DNA of 64,000 nucleotides from Paenibacillus sinensis (lineage in GTDB: Bacteria > Bacillota > Bacilli > Paenibacillales > Paenibacillaceae). A model generated the notes under the pieces. The model searched no databases and had not been told where the DNA came from. It saw only the letters and a list, made by a program, of their open reading frames with translations. Every line of letters starts with the position of its first letter. Within the stretch, counting starts at the first letter, position 1. Shown here piece after piece: positions 50,750 through 61,000 of the stretch. The position numbers and the translations under genes are program-made. The stretch lies in contig NZ_JAHCMB010000061.1 in assembly GCF_019904155.1 (NCBI RefSeq), positions 62,001-126,000 on the forward strand, given 5' to 3'.

Positions 50750-51784
50750 TTAAGACTCTCCGATTGTCCATTCTGATCCTTGCAATGCAGTGGACCGGCG
50801 GACAACCAGCTTCGGCTCCACCCAGCGGTGCCCCTCCGCCTGAACGGCATTCGGCTCGTTAATCCGTGCCATCAGCATGTCTCCTGCTGCGACTCCAAGC
50901 GCGAACGTATCCATGTCGAGACAGGTCAGTGGAGGCGTCGTATACGGAGCAAGCGGCCTGTTGTCAAAGGTGGCGATCCCGATGTCGCCGGGAACCGAGA
51001 TCCCCCGCTCGCCAAGCTCCTGAAGTGCGCCAAATGCCACGAGGTTGCTCACGCAGACAATCGAGTCCGGAGCTTGGCTAAGGGAGAGCAGCTTACGCGT
51101 GAGCTTGCGCCCGTTGGCCTCATTGGCGTAGCCGGGGAACACAACCGGGGTTGTTATATGCGGCAGCGCATCCCGAAAGCCCGCTACTCTCGCGCCGAAC
51201 AGCGGGTCGCACTCTTCACCGCCGATAAATGCGGGGCTCCGGTAACCTCGGGCGAGCAAATGCTTCGTCAGAGTCGCGGCTCCACTGCGATTGTCGATAT
51301 CGACCCATCTCAAGGGACGGACTCCCGGCAGTTCTCCAATAACGATATAAGGAAAGTTCCGTTCGTTAAGCGCTTGCGCCAGCTTTGGGGTCAGGATTGA
51401 GTTGTCCAAAATTATTCCGTCCACTTTGCGGCCAAGCACGAAGCGGCTTAAGAACCGGTCCCGTCCGATATGTTCAATATTGCAGATCGTCAGCTCATAA
51501 TCGAGCGGTCCGATGACGCTCTCAACACCGCCGATAATATCGTAGAAGGAGTAATTCAAGAAATCGCTTTTGCGTGAAAGGTCGATGATGAGTCCGATGT
51601 TATAGCATTTCTGCTTGGCCAGCCGGGTAGCGAAGCTGCTCGGCTCGTAATTCATTTCCAGCATGATGGCCCGGACTTTGTCCTTGGTAGCCTCCGATAT
51701 AGTCGGTGAATCGTTCAGAACTTTGGATACAGTTGATTTGGCTACGTTCGCCGCTCTGGCGATATCGTTAATCGTTACTTTCAT
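50750..51784 (-). CDS. LacI-family transcriptional regulator, possible cgt regulator
   Basis: A 344-residue LacI-type protein with a clear helix-turn-helix (TINDIARAANVAKSTVSKVLNDSPTISEATKDKV) and effector domain (YNIGLIIDLSRKSDFLNYSFYDIIGGVE, VDGIILDNSIL, IATFDNRPLAPYTTPPLT). It lies downstream of the cyclodextrin glucanotransferase gene, on the same strand but after a terminator, so it has its own promoter. The LacI-type palindrome in front of cgt makes that gene a likely target, with a maltodextrin ligand; inference. Confidence 0.88.
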   Translation of the reverse strand: MKVTINDIARAANVAKSTVSKVLNDSPTISEATKDKVRAIMLEMNYEPSSFATRLAKQKCYNIGLIIDLSRKSDFLNYSFYDIIGGVESVIGPLDYELTICNIEHIGRDRFLSRFVLGRKVDGIILDNSILTPKLAQALNERNFPYIVIGELPGVRPLRWVDIDNRSGAATLTKHLLARGYRSPAFIGGEECDPLFGARVAGFRDALPHITTPVVFPGYANEANGRKLTRKLLSLSQAPDSIVCVSNLVAFGALQELGERGISVPGDIGIATFDNRPLAPYTTPPLTCLDMDTFALGVAAGDMLMARINEPNAVQAEGHRWVEPKLVVRRSTALQGSEWTIGES

Positions 51785-51874
51785 CGGCTTGGGTCCTCCA
51801 GCATTCCAGGTTTGTCCAATTATACTTGATCGGAAGGGAGAGCGAAAAGCCGGAATTCCGCTCCAAACGCCAAA

Positions 51875-51927
51875 AGCACGGAATCTCGGCTCTCCCCCGG
51901 GGGACGGGCAGCGCCAGATTCCGTGCT
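51875..51927 (-). terminator. Terminator after the cyclodextrin glucanotransferase gene
   Basis: AGCACGGAATCT (51875-51886) pairs with AGATTCCGTGCT (51916-51927) over 12 bp, followed on the minus strand by TTTTGG. Confidence 0.75.
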
Positions 51928-51955
51928 CTGAATCAATACCTACGAGTTAACGTTG

Positions 51956-54097
51956 TTAATTTTGCCAGTCAACCGATATCGTTCCAACGCCGCTGGTCGG
52001 CGAGGTATACGTATGATTGCTGCCGCCTTCCCATGTTACCGTAGTGCCGTTGGATTTGATGAATTTGAACTGCAGTGCCGTACCCGCCGGAACGCTGACA
52101 TCGAAATACCAGGTCGGGTAAGATGCTTCAACCACATTGTACATCGGACCGATCGCTTTGGCTGTGCTCCAGGCGCCAAGCTCGGCGGCACTGCCGACCA
52201 GATAAACACTGGTTCCAAGGGAGGTGGTGGCATTGTTGACTTTAAAGCGAACGGTAACCTGATCCGCGGTCAGCACGTTGAAGTTGTTGAACGCGGCGCT
52301 GGTCGTGCCGGAAGAATTGGCTACTTTAACAGTCGTAATGCCTGCGGCCACGCTTGGTATCTTCACTTTGATTTCGCTATCTTCCCAGCTTACGATGTTC
52401 GAGCCGGTAACAGCCGTTGTGCCAAAGTAGACAGTGCCGGCTGTGCTGCCGAATCCGCGTCCGTCAATGGTGATGGTGTTGCCTGGCTTGCCCATAGTCG
52501 GACCGACATTGGCGATAGTCGGCGTCGTCTCGGATGTGGAGTACTGCCATACCGCTGTTCCGCCGGCCGCAAGTGTGAAGTTGCTGACGGCGCCGCCGCT
52601 GACGCTAATGGAGTTGCCGTTCAGCAGTCCGCCGAGGACATCCGTGTAGGTGCCCGCAGGGAGCGAGCTGAGCAGACCCGAGACCGGATAAGACGTCGTC
52701 GTGTTGCGGTTAATGGCAACCAGAGCGACGCTGTTGCCGAACTTCCGCTCATAAATGTATACGTCATTGTTCATCCAGCGCTGGGTGGTTGTTCCGTAAG
52801 CGATAGCCGGATTGGTCTTCCGCAGCGGCGCAAGCGCCTTGATTACCTTGTAAGCCGTTGTTGTGTTGTCAAACGACGTCATCATCGCCCGGTTGTTCGG
52901 ATCGCCGACACCGGTCATATACTGCTCCGTGCCGTAGTAAATCGCCGGAACTCCGCGCGAGGTCAAGGTCAGCGCAAGCGCCTGCTCGGTTGGCCGGGTG
53001 CTGGCGCCCGCAACCTGGAAGCGGTCCATATCATGATTGTCGATAAAGGTGACCATGTTATTGATGTAGTTATAGCTGGATGCGGTACTGTTAATAACGT
53101 TGTTCAGGTCAGTCATCGTTTCCGATTTATCCTTGAATACTTCCCGTACCTCCTGGGCGTAAGCGAAGTCAAGCAGATTCATACCGCTGTTGTTGGCAAA
53201 ATTGATATTGTCCGAGCTTGTCTCGTTAGAGCCCAGGAACCATTCGCCAAAGGTAAAGACCGGATGGCTGCTGCTGTAGATCGAGGAGACGAAGCTCTTT
53301 TGCCAGCCGAACGGCATATGCTTCACTGCGTCGAACCGGATACCGTCTACCCCCATACCAAGCCACAGCTGGATGGCATCCTTAAAGTAAGCGTCAATTG
53401 TGTTGTTGTTCTGATTGATGTCCGCAAGGTCATACAGATTTTTGTAGATACCACTTTCAATTGTGGAGAAATCGGTGCCGCCGTTGTGATGGAACAGGCC
53501 GTTCGGGTCGCTGCCATATTTGGCAAGCAGTGTACCGTTATCGTAGAGAGCGCCGTTCTCCGCGAAGCTGGCGTCCGTCGATGAAGCCGGGCTGGTGTGA
53601 TTCGGGGCGAAGTCGATGATCACCTTCAAATTATGCGAATGCGCTGTATCGATCAGGGTTTGAAAATCGCTGAAGCTGCCGAAGGCCGTATTGGTCTTCT
53701 TGAAATCGCGGGCCCAATAACCGTGGTATGCGGTGTTGTTAACGCCGGAATAGTTGATGACGGAGGTGATGTTCTCGACCGGCTGGGAAATCCAGATGGC
53801 CGTAACCCCCATGTCGGTCAGATAACCGTCATTGATCTTGTTGGTGATTCCTTTCCAGTCCCCTCCGAAGTAGAGCTTCAAATTGGAATGATCGCTGCTA
53901 AATGCCGATCCTGTCGGGTTGTTAGAAGAATCTCCATCTGAGAAACGGTCGGTTACGATTTGATAAATAACATCCGTGCTGTAGTCCAGCTTGTTGCTTA
54001 CGCTGGTATCCGGAGACGCCCATGCAGGCAGTGCGGCAACCAGAGCCATACTAATGGATAATGTTACAGCTGACAAGACTTTTGAATACGATTTCAT
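51956..54097 (-). CDS. cgt: Cyclodextrin glucanotransferase
   Basis: A 713-residue secreted GH13 enzyme that turns starch into cyclodextrins. The signal peptide ends at A27 (AWA/SPD), as in P. macerans enzymes. The catalytic triad is D256 (GIRFDAVKH), E285 (FTFGEWFLG) and D356 ([10 protein letters not shown]). The central aromatic residue typical of cyclising enzymes is Y218 ([12 protein letters not shown]). Domain C is followed by an IPT/TIG domain ([24 protein letters not shown], about 525-605) and a C-terminal CBM20 starch-binding domain ([22 protein letters not shown] to the end). Full family length, intact. Confidence 0.95.
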   Translation of the reverse strand: MKSYSKVLSAVTLSISMALVAALPAWASPDTSVSNKLDYSTDVIYQIVTDRFSDGDSSNNPTGSAFSSDHSNLKLYFGGDWKGITNKINDGYLTDMGVTAIWISQPVENITSVINYSGVNNTAYHGYWARDFKKTNTAFGSFSDFQTLIDTAHSHNLKVIIDFAPNHTSPASSTDASFAENGALYDNGTLLAKYGSDPNGLFHHNGGTDFSTIESGIYKNLYDLADINQNNNTIDAYFKDAIQLWLGMGVDGIRFDAVKHMPFGWQKSFVSSIYSSSHPVFTFGEWFLGSNETSSDNINFANNSGMNLLDFAYAQEVREVFKDKSETMTDLNNVINSTASSYNYINNMVTFIDNHDMDRFQVAGASTRPTEQALALTLTSRGVPAIYYGTEQYMTGVGDPNNRAMMTSFDNTTTAYKVIKALAPLRKTNPAIAYGTTTQRWMNNDVYIYERKFGNSVALVAINRNTTTSYPVSGLLSSLPAGTYTDVLGGLLNGNSISVSGGAVSNFTLAAGGTAVWQYSTSETTPTIANVGPTMGKPGNTITIDGRGFGSTAGTVYFGTTAVTGSNIVSWEDSEIKVKIPSVAAGITTVKVANSSGTTSAAFNNFNVLTADQVTVRFKVNNATTSLGTSVYLVGSAAELGAWSTAKAIGPMYNVVEASYPTWYFDVSVPAGTALQFKFIKSNGTTVTWEGGSNHTYTSPTSGVGTISVDWQN

Positions 54098-54285
54098 TCA
54101 TGACTCTCCTCTCAAAATGAACTTCTCGAGCGAAGCAAACGATTGCATGAATCTGCGAACTTCGCCGTCCTGTGAATACCGGCACATCATTGCCAATTAC
54201 CGATCATCCGGGATCCTCCAAGCCGCCATGTTGTTGCTGCATTCCATGAAAAAGTTAACTTACAGCTTTCTTACACCATTCGAAA

Positions 54286-54297
54286 GAAACCGGTTTC
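54286..54297 (-). promoter_or_regulatory. LacI/CcpA-type operator at the cgt promoter
   Basis: GAAACCGGTTTC is a perfect 12-bp palindrome with central CCGG. It starts seven bases downstream of the -10, a repressing position. The neighbouring LacI regulator or CcpA are candidate binders. Confidence 0.6.
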
Positions 54298-54304
54298 CTT
54301 CTAC

Positions 54305-54334
54305 AAAATACCATCTATTCTTTATACAAGTCAA
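54305..54334 (-). promoter_or_regulatory. Promoter of cgt
   Basis: On the minus strand TTGACT (54334-54329), 18 bp, TATTTT (54310-54305). The untranslated leader would be about 200 bases. Confidence 0.55.
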
Positions 54335-54351
54335 TACCTAATTTTGGGAGA

Positions 54352-54386
54352 ATAAAGAAAAACACGCCGCCTTTACGGCAGCGCGT
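54352..54386 (-). terminator. Terminator overlapping the RmlA stop
   Basis: ACGCGCTGCC pairs with GGCGGCGTGT (54386-54362) around a 5-base loop and is followed by TTTTCTTTATT. The 5' arm lies inside the last codons of the RmlA gene. Confidence 0.8.
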
Positions 54387-55104
54387 CCTTCAGCTTTTCT
54401 CCGGCTTCGCGCAGAGAATCGAATGTCCCCGCATCACTCCACCATTCCTTGAGCACATCATAGCTTAGCTTGCGGTCTGCGGCATACAGGTTGTTGACAT
54501 CGGTAATCTCCAGCTCGCCCCGTTTGGAGGGTGTGATTCGCCGGATGATATCGAATACAGCTTCGTCATACATGTAAATGCCGGTCACGCAGTATTCGCT
54601 CTTCGGCTGCTTCGGTTTCTCTTCGATTCGGGAAATCCAGCCGGCATCCGTAGTGTCAAAGACCGGAACGCCATACCTGCGGGCGTCATCCACCGGCTTG
54701 AGCAGCACTTTGGCGGTGCCCTCGGGCTGGCGCAAATAGCCCTCCACATATGGTGCGAGATCTTCGGTGAACAGATTATCACCGAGCAGAACGATGAACC
54801 GTTCCCCGGATGAGATAAAGCCTTTCGCCAGCTCAAGAGCCTCGGCGATTCCGCCGGCCGCTTCCTGAATTTTATATGTTAGGGACACGCCGAAAGCGGT
54901 GCCGCTCCCCAGAAAATCCGTGTACATCCCGGCGGACTGCTTGCTGATGACCAGCAGAATGTCGGTGATCCCCGCCTTGCGCAGCCGGTCAATCCCGTAG
55001 CATATCATCGGATATCTGCCGACCGGAAGCAAATGCTTGTTCATGAGCCGGGTCAGCGGATAAAGCCGCGTTCCGGTTCCGCCTGCCAAGATGACTCCTT
55101 TCAT
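54373..55104 (-). CDS. rmlA: Glucose-1-phosphate thymidylyltransferase, short form
   Basis: A 243-residue RmlA (RfbA) of the short type: MKGVILAGGTGTRLYPLTRLMNKHLLPVGRYPMI, then GIAEALELAKGFI, FIVLLGDNLF, RRYGVPVFD, IEEKPKQPKSEYCVTGIYMYD and EWWSDAGTFDSL. It makes dTDP-glucose. It is a second thymidylyltransferase in this window, different in length from the long form at 19 kb, and belongs to the unit with three GT2 genes. Confidence 0.9.
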   Translation of the reverse strand: MKGVILAGGTGTRLYPLTRLMNKHLLPVGRYPMICYGIDRLRKAGITDILLVISKQSAGMYTDFLGSGTAFGVSLTYKIQEAAGGIAEALELAKGFISSGERFIVLLGDNLFTEDLAPYVEGYLRQPEGTAKVLLKPVDDARRYGVPVFDTTDAGWISRIEEKPKQPKSEYCVTGIYMYDEAVFDIIRRITPSKRGELEITDVNNLYAADRKLSYDVLKEWWSDAGTFDSLREAGEKLKDALP

Positions 55105-55155
55105 AAGCCATTCCTCCCTATCTATGATGTGATGCCGGGAACGACCGGCGCGCCG

Positions 55156-55890
55156 TTAGATGAACAGCGCAGGGTCCACTCCCCACTTGTCGATATACCG
55201 TCTGCGGCCCTGCTCGATCAGTTCCTGCCAGCCGCCGCTGTAGACCTCCCGGAAGCTTGCGCTTCCTTCGTGATGCACGAGACAATCCCCGGCAATCAGG
55301 AGCCGGTAGCTCTGAAGCCGTACGCGCAGGCAGAAATCATCATCTTCAAAATGTCCCGGGGAAAACCTCTCATCCAGAAGTCCCACCCGGTCCAGCACTT
55401 CTCTCTTGAACAGCAGGCACAATCCGACCAGCCGGCGTGTCTCCCGCCATTTGGACGGGTCGGGCCGATTCGCCTCCTCCGCCGCGGCAAAGAATCCGGC
55501 TCTGTCGCTATAGCAGACATCCACCCGCTGCCTTCCGCTTGCGTAATTCGTTACCGGTCCGACCATGCCGACGTCTGCTGCGCTGTACAGTGCAGTTTTT
55601 AAATTGGACAGCCAGCCCTTCGCGACCATGACATCATTATTCAGCAGCAGCAGCTCGTCGCCGGAAGCGATAAGCAGCCCCCGGTTGCACGCCGCCGGAA
55701 ATCCGGCGTTGAACGGCAGGGACAAAAAGGGAATCCGCTCCTCCCGGCAGTATTCCGCCGTCCCGTCTACCGAGGCGTTATCCACAACAATCAGTTCATA
55801 AGGCTCCGCCGTATAGAAGCGGATTGATTCCACACAGGCTTTCAAGAGGCCCAGTCCGTTATAGGTCGGGATAATTATGCTGGTGGTCAT
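55156..55890 (-). CDS. Family 2 glycosyltransferase (rhamnosyltransferase-like)
   Basis: A 244-residue GT2: TSIIIPTYNGLGLLKACVESIR, YELIVVDNASVDGTAEYC, NAGFPAACNRGLLIASGDELLLLNNDVMV (NND metal site) and the acceptor-side FSPGHFEDDDFCLRVRLQ. This pattern is common in rhamnosyl- and N-acetylglucosaminyltransferases of surface glycans. The ATG at 55890 has GGAGGAA and overlaps the upstream stop as ATGA. Confidence 0.9.
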   Translation of the reverse strand: MTTSIIIPTYNGLGLLKACVESIRFYTAEPYELIVVDNASVDGTAEYCREERIPFLSLPFNAGFPAACNRGLLIASGDELLLLNNDVMVAKGWLSNLKTALYSAADVGMVGPVTNYASGRQRVDVCYSDRAGFFAAAEEANRPDPSKWRETRRLVGLCLLFKREVLDRVGLLDERFSPGHFEDDDFCLRVRLQSYRLLIAGDCLVHHEGSASFREVYSGGWQELIEQGRRRYIDKWGVDPALFI

Positions 55891-56867
55891 GGCTGATTCC
55901 TCCATGCGGCCAGCCGGCTTCGGAAGCCAGGGCCTCCCGCCTCGCGGAATTTTCGTACCCCGCCCCGGGCGAGAACTTCGGCCAGCGCCTCGGCGTGATC
56001 GCCGAGAATCATCTGCTCCACGGCATTTCCCGCTCCCGTATTGCTTCTTCGCACCCGGTTGCGTCCGATTACGTTGACAGAGGCGGCATTCTTCACGATC
56101 AATTCGTTCAGCACGGCCGCTGCCTGCGCCTTGGGCGGAACTGTCAATGTCTTTGGTCCGATGACGGTCAGCGCCCGGCGGGATAGCGCATGCGGAACGG
56201 CCGTCATGGAGGAAGCCCCCAAATCCTGCCGCCCGATCGCAAGATTGAGGAACAGCTTGCAGCGGGTGACCGGATCAGTATGTCCGAATGAGGGAAGCAG
56301 CGGATTCAAATCGTTGAGCGCCACGTCGGCTCCTTCATCGACGGCGGTAACGAAAGGAGCCAACGCCGGAGCAGGAATCGCCATATCCCCATCCAGGAAT
56401 AACAGAATGTCACCCCGGCTGAGTCTGGCGCCAATCGCGCGCCCTACATCATGCCCAGCCGAATCGGGATAATGGACCACTATCGCACCGGTCGATTGGC
56501 GGGCCCGCCGATAACTCTCGTCGGTGCACCCGTTCAGTACGACGATCAATTCCTCCGGCAGCAGTCTTTCGGCTTCACGAAGCACAGCCGGGAGAGTCGC
56601 TTCCTCATTCTGTGCCGAGACGATGACCGACAGCGTTCCCCGGCGAGCGGGGGGACGCCAGCGTGCGCCGGGGGCGGGGCGCGCTGCTGTCATGGTCCCG
56701 GACTTCAACCTGGTTCTCTCATGCGCTGCGCGAGAGAGAACCGGCGCATGTATAACCGCCGCTTTTGGAGCCTTACGTTTTCTTCCGGTCCTGGGCGTTC
56801 CAGCGCTGCCGCTCCTGTGATCTCTTAGGCGGCGTTCCGCCGCATGCGATCTTCGCATCGTATTCAT
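55887..56867 (-). CDS. GT2 glycosyltransferase with basic N-terminal tail
   Basis: A 326-residue protein. Residues 1-78 are low-complexity and strongly basic (Arg/Lys/Ala/Pro; TGRKRKAPKA). From residue 79 a GT2 domain starts (LSVIVSAQNEEATLPAVL), with LIVVLNGCTDES, GHDVGRAIGARLSRGDILLFLDGDM (DxD) and HALSRRALTVIG. It is a clear paralogue of the next gene in the unit. A basic tail before the catalytic domain is unusual for GT2 enzymes and could tether it to an anionic spore or envelope surface. Confidence 0.88.
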   Translation of the reverse strand: MNTMRRSHAAERRLRDHRSGSAGTPRTGRKRKAPKAAVIHAPVLSRAAHERTRLKSGTMTAARPAPGARWRPPARRGTLSVIVSAQNEEATLPAVLREAERLLPEELIVVLNGCTDESYRRARQSTGAIVVHYPDSAGHDVGRAIGARLSRGDILLFLDGDMAIPAPALAPFVTAVDEGADVALNDLNPLLPSFGHTDPVTRCKLFLNLAIGRQDLGASSMTAVPHALSRRALTVIGPKTLTVPPKAQAAAVLNELIVKNAASVNVIGRNRVRRSNTGAGNAVEQMILGDHAEALAEVLARGGVRKFREAGGPGFRSRLAAWRNQP

Positions 56868-56873
56868 CTTCTG

Positions 56874-57800
56874 TCACCTCACCATCTCCCGCCGACGTCT
56901 GCCATCCGGATAGCCGGCTCGCTCTCCAAGCCGCTCGAGCAAAATCGCAGCCGCCTGTAAATGATCCGAGACAATGATGTCTGCCAGCGGATCGCGGCCG
57001 CCTTTTCTGCGGCGTATGGCATTCATCCGCCCAACCGGGACCAGGTGCACCGCCTCTACCCGAAGTCCTTCCAGCACCGCCCGGGCCTGAGCTGCCGGCG
57101 GACAGGACAGCATGCCCGTGCCAAGCGTCTCAAGCGCTCTTCGGCTCAACGCATGCGGTACAGTCGTCATGGAGCAGCCGTGGAGATCGGGACGTCCGAG
57201 CAGAAGATTGAGCGCATGCTTGGAAAGAACAACAGGATGAGGACGCCGCTTCTTTAGCGCTCCTGAATAGCGGTTCAACGCAATATCAATGCCGTGGCCG
57301 ACCGCTTTGACGAACGGAGACAGCCGTTTGGCGGATATGACGATATCTCCGTCCGTGAAGAGCAGAATGTCGCCTTTCGCTGCTTCCGCTCCTACACTGC
57401 GTCCGACATCATGTCCCAGCGGCTCCAGGTATACAAGCACTCGCGCGCCGGAAGCTGCTGCGATATCCGCCGTATGGTCAGAGGAGCCGTTGACGACGAC
57501 AATCACCTCGCAGCGCGGGGCGACTCTTTGCGCCTCAGTGACGACCTTGGCGATTGTGCTCTCCTCGTTCATAGCCGGGATAATGACCGATACCAGGGAC
57601 TCCTTGCCGTCCGGCGCATCCGGCAGGTGTCCGGCAGGAACGGGAATATGCGGGGACTTGCTCTTGACTGCGCGTCTAGCTCCGGATTGTCCGGGTCTGC
57701 GGCTCAAGGTGCGGAGAGCGGGCGATTTTGCCGGCGTACGACGGATCGGTGCAGCTTTGTGTCTCGGACTTCGCGTTCGCTTGGCTGATTTCATGCTCAT
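56874..57800 (-). CDS. GT2 glycosyltransferase with basic N-terminal tail, paralogue
   Basis: A 308-residue protein with a 50-residue Lys/Arg/Ser/Pro tail (KSAKRTRSPRHKAAPIRRTP), a linker, then the GT2 core from about residue 70: VSVIIPAMNEESTIAKVV, VIVVVNGSSDHT, GHDVGRSVGAEAAKGDILLFTDGD (DxD) and TTVPHALSRRALE. It shares HDVGR, DGD and VPHALSRRAL with the following gene. The ATG at 57800 lies five bases from GGGGAGG; the next ATG (57794) is also possible. First gene of the unit. Confidence 0.88.
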   Translation of the reverse strand: MSMKSAKRTRSPRHKAAPIRRTPAKSPALRTLSRRPGQSGARRAVKSKSPHIPVPAGHLPDAPDGKESLVSVIIPAMNEESTIAKVVTEAQRVAPRCEVIVVVNGSSDHTADIAAASGARVLVYLEPLGHDVGRSVGAEAAKGDILLFTDGDIVISAKRLSPFVKAVGHGIDIALNRYSGALKKRRPHPVVLSKHALNLLLGRPDLHGCSMTTVPHALSRRALETLGTGMLSCPPAAQARAVLEGLRVEAVHLVPVGRMNAIRRRKGGRDPLADIIVSDHLQAAAILLERLGERAGYPDGRRRREMVR

Positions 57801-58040
57801 CACTTCCTCCCCTGCAGAGCATTCCCCGGGCGGGGTTCATCACAGTGTATGCCACCGGACGGACGGGGCAACGGCTGATGTCTACCTGTACACCTAACTC
57901 CGCCGAATGCTTCGGCGTGCGCCCGCTTCCACATCGTGAGCCGTAACCGGGCCGCAAGCACAGCAAAGCGCAGCCTCGCGGCTGCGCTTGAGTTGAATTG
58001 CATTATCGTGAATCGGGTGAACATCTTCCGATCCGCAAGT
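57801..58040. other. Intergenic region upstream of the GT2-RmlA unit
   Basis: Holds the repeat-protein terminator and, on the minus strand, CATACACT (57851-57844), which fits the sigma-E -10 CATACANT exactly. No good sigma-E -35 (ATA) lies at the right distance, so it is only a hint of mother-cell expression. Confidence 0.35.
57966..57989 (-). terminator. Terminator after the WIAG-tail repeat gene
   Basis: AAGCGCAGCC (57966-57975) pairs with GGCTGCGCTT (57980-57989) with a 4-base loop. The T tract is short. It lies 52 bp after the stop of the repeat gene. Confidence 0.65.
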
Positions 58041-61000
58041 TTAATCATACAGCCGATCGATCGGGGCCGGCTTCGCTGCGGGAGAACCGATGGCGATCCA
58101 GGAGAGGACGCCGAAGAAATGCGACGTATCCTTGAGCCGGGTGACATGGATAATGGCGTCGGCGTCCCCCCTGCTTTTTAATGAAGCATGGAAGAACGGC
58201 TGATTGGTCATAGCAACCAGGACATATCCCGAATGGCCGAACGGCTCATCGAAGGTTACCGACACATCCACTTCGTCGGAACCGGCTGCGAACATAAAGG
58301 CCGACATACCGAACTGCTGAAGGGTAGTGCGGTCTCCGGCGCCCCGTACCGGATTAAAGGACAAGTGCTGGGGAGTTACCGCTCCCCGCATGAGATGCTC
58401 CTGGCCGACCGAAGCGGTCGCCAGATGGCAGCTCTGCACGATCTCTTCATCCAGATGGCGGGACTGGATCGCGGAGGGCGCGATCTTCGTGCCGTCTACC
58501 GCTTCTTCCCGCAGCTCCGATGAGCCAACCGAGCCGTCCGCCAGCCGGTCGCCGCCGATGCTCTTCGGCACCAGCTTGCTGCCGGAAATCGATTCATCCG
58601 GCAGCAGCTCCGGCGACCGGACCTCGGCGGACAGATGCTCCAGCCGGATGCCTCCTGCCGCCAGATGACGGCTGTCGACAGCGCCATCTGCCAGATGACT
58701 TCCCAAGACCGAATCCGGAGCCAGATGCTCGCTGCCGACCGCCCCCTCTGCCAAATGATAATTCTGGACGCTGCCTTCTTCCAGATGGCGGGACTGGATG
58801 GCGCGGGTAGCGATTTTCGTGCCGTCTACCGCTTCTTCCTGGAGCTGATCTCCGCCTACCGAATCCGGGGCCAGATGCGAATGCTCCACGCTGCCCTCTT
58901 CCAGATGGCGGGACTGGATCGCGAAGGACGCGATTTTCGTGCCGTCTACCGCTTCTTCCTGAAGCTGTGTTCCGCCTACCGAATCCGCCGCCAGATGCGC
59001 ATGCTCTACGCTGCCTTCTTCCAGATGGCGGGACTGGATCGCATGGACGGTGATCTTCGTACCGTCCACTGCTTCCACCTGAAGCTGGTCACTGCCTACC
59101 GAATTCGCAGCCAGATGCGCATGCTCTACGCTGCCTTCTTCCAGATGGCGGGACTGGATCGCGAAGGACGCGATTTTCGTGCCATCTACCGCTTCTTCCT
59201 GAAGCTGTTCGCTCCCTACCGAATCTGCCGCCAAATGCACTTGCTGCACAGTGCTTTCTTCCAGATGGCGGGACTGGATCGCGAAGGACGCGATTTTCGT
59301 GCCGTCTACCGCTTCCTCCTGAAGCTGTGTTCCGCCTACCGAGCTGTCAGCCAACTGCTCCCAACCAATGCTCTTGGGAGCGAGCTTGCTGCCCGGAATG
59401 GAGTAATCGGGAAGGAGATCGGACGAACGGACCTCGGCGGACAGATGCTGAAGCTTCACGCCGCCTGCCGTGAGGTGTCGGCTCTCCACCGAGCTGTCAG
59501 TCAAATGTTCCGCGTACACGGAGCCTGCGGCCAATTGTTCGCTGCCTACTGAGCTTTGAGCCAGATGCGCATGCTCCACGCTGCCTTCTTCCAGGTGACG
59601 GGACTGGATCGCTTGGGCGGTAATCTTCGTACCGTCCACCGCATTCTCTTGCAGCTGGTCGCTGCCTACTGAGCCGTGAGCCAGGTGTGCATTCTGCACA
59701 CTGCCTTCGTCCAGATGGTGGGACTGGATCGCTTGGGCGGTGATCTTCGCACCGTCCACCGCATTCTCTTGCAGTTGGTCGCTGCCTACTGAGCCGTGAG
59801 CCAGATGCGCATGCTCCACGCTGCCTTCTTCCAGGTGGCGAGACTGGATCGCAAAGGAAGCAATCTTCGTGCCGTCTACTGCTTCCTCCTGAAGCTGGTC
59901 GCTGCCTACTGAGCCGTGAGCCAGGTGCGCATGCTCTACACTGCCTTCTTCCAGATGGTGGGACTGGATGGCACTGGAAGCGATTTTCGTACCGTCCACC
60001 GCTTCCTCCTGAAGCTGTTCGCTGCCTACTGAGCCGTGAGCCAGGTGCGCATGCTGCACACTGCCCTCATCCAGGTGGCGAGACTGGATCGCAAAGGAGG
60101 CAATCTTCGTGCCATCCACCGCATCTTCCTGGAGCTGTTCAGTGCCCACAGAGTCCGCTGCCAGATGCGCATGCTGCACACTGCCTTCGTCCAGATGGTG
60201 GGACTGGATCGCTTGGGTGGTAATCTTCGTACCGTCCACCGCATTCTCTTGCAGTTGGTCGCTGCCTACTGAGCTTTGAGCCAGATGCGCATGCTCTACG
60301 CTGCCCTCATCCAGGTGGCGGGACTGGATCGCTTGGGTGGTGATCTTCGTACCGTCCACCGCATTCTCTTGCAGTTGGTCGCTGCCTACTGAGCTTTGAG
60401 CCAGATGCGCATGCAGCACACTGCCTTCTTCCAGGTGGCGAGACTGGATTGCAAAGGAGGCAATCTTCGTGCCATCCACCGCATCTTCCTGGAGCTGTTC
60501 AGTGCCCACAGAGTCCGCTGCCAGATGCGCATGCTGCACACTGCCTTCGTCCAGATGGTGGGACTGGATCGCTTGGGTGGTAATCTTCGTACCGTCCACC
60601 GCATTCTCTTGCAGTTGGTCGCTGCCTACTGAGCTTTGAGCCAGGTGCGCATGCTCTACACTGCCTTCTCCCAGATGGTGGGACTGGATGGCACTGGAAG
60701 CGATCTTCGTGCCGTCCACCGCTTCCTCCTGAAGCTGTTCGCTGCCCACCGAATCCGCTGACAGATGCGCATGTTCCACGCTGCCTTCTTCCAGGTGGCG
60801 GGACTGGATGGAACTGGAAGCGATCTTCGTGCCGTCCACCGCTTCCTCCTGGATCTGCTCGCATCCTACCGAACCCGCCGACAAATGCACTTGCTGCACG
60901 ATGCCTTCTTCCAGGTGGCGGGACTCGATTGCGAAGGAGGCGATCTTCATGCCGTCTACCGCATTTTCTTGAAGCTGTTCGCCCCCTACCGACCCTGCTG

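Noticed and set aside
51953..53584. 543-codon plus-strand ORF over the cyclodextrin glucanotransferase
   Set aside because: The minus strand encodes a full-length enzyme with intact catalytic residues; the plus frame is a shadow.
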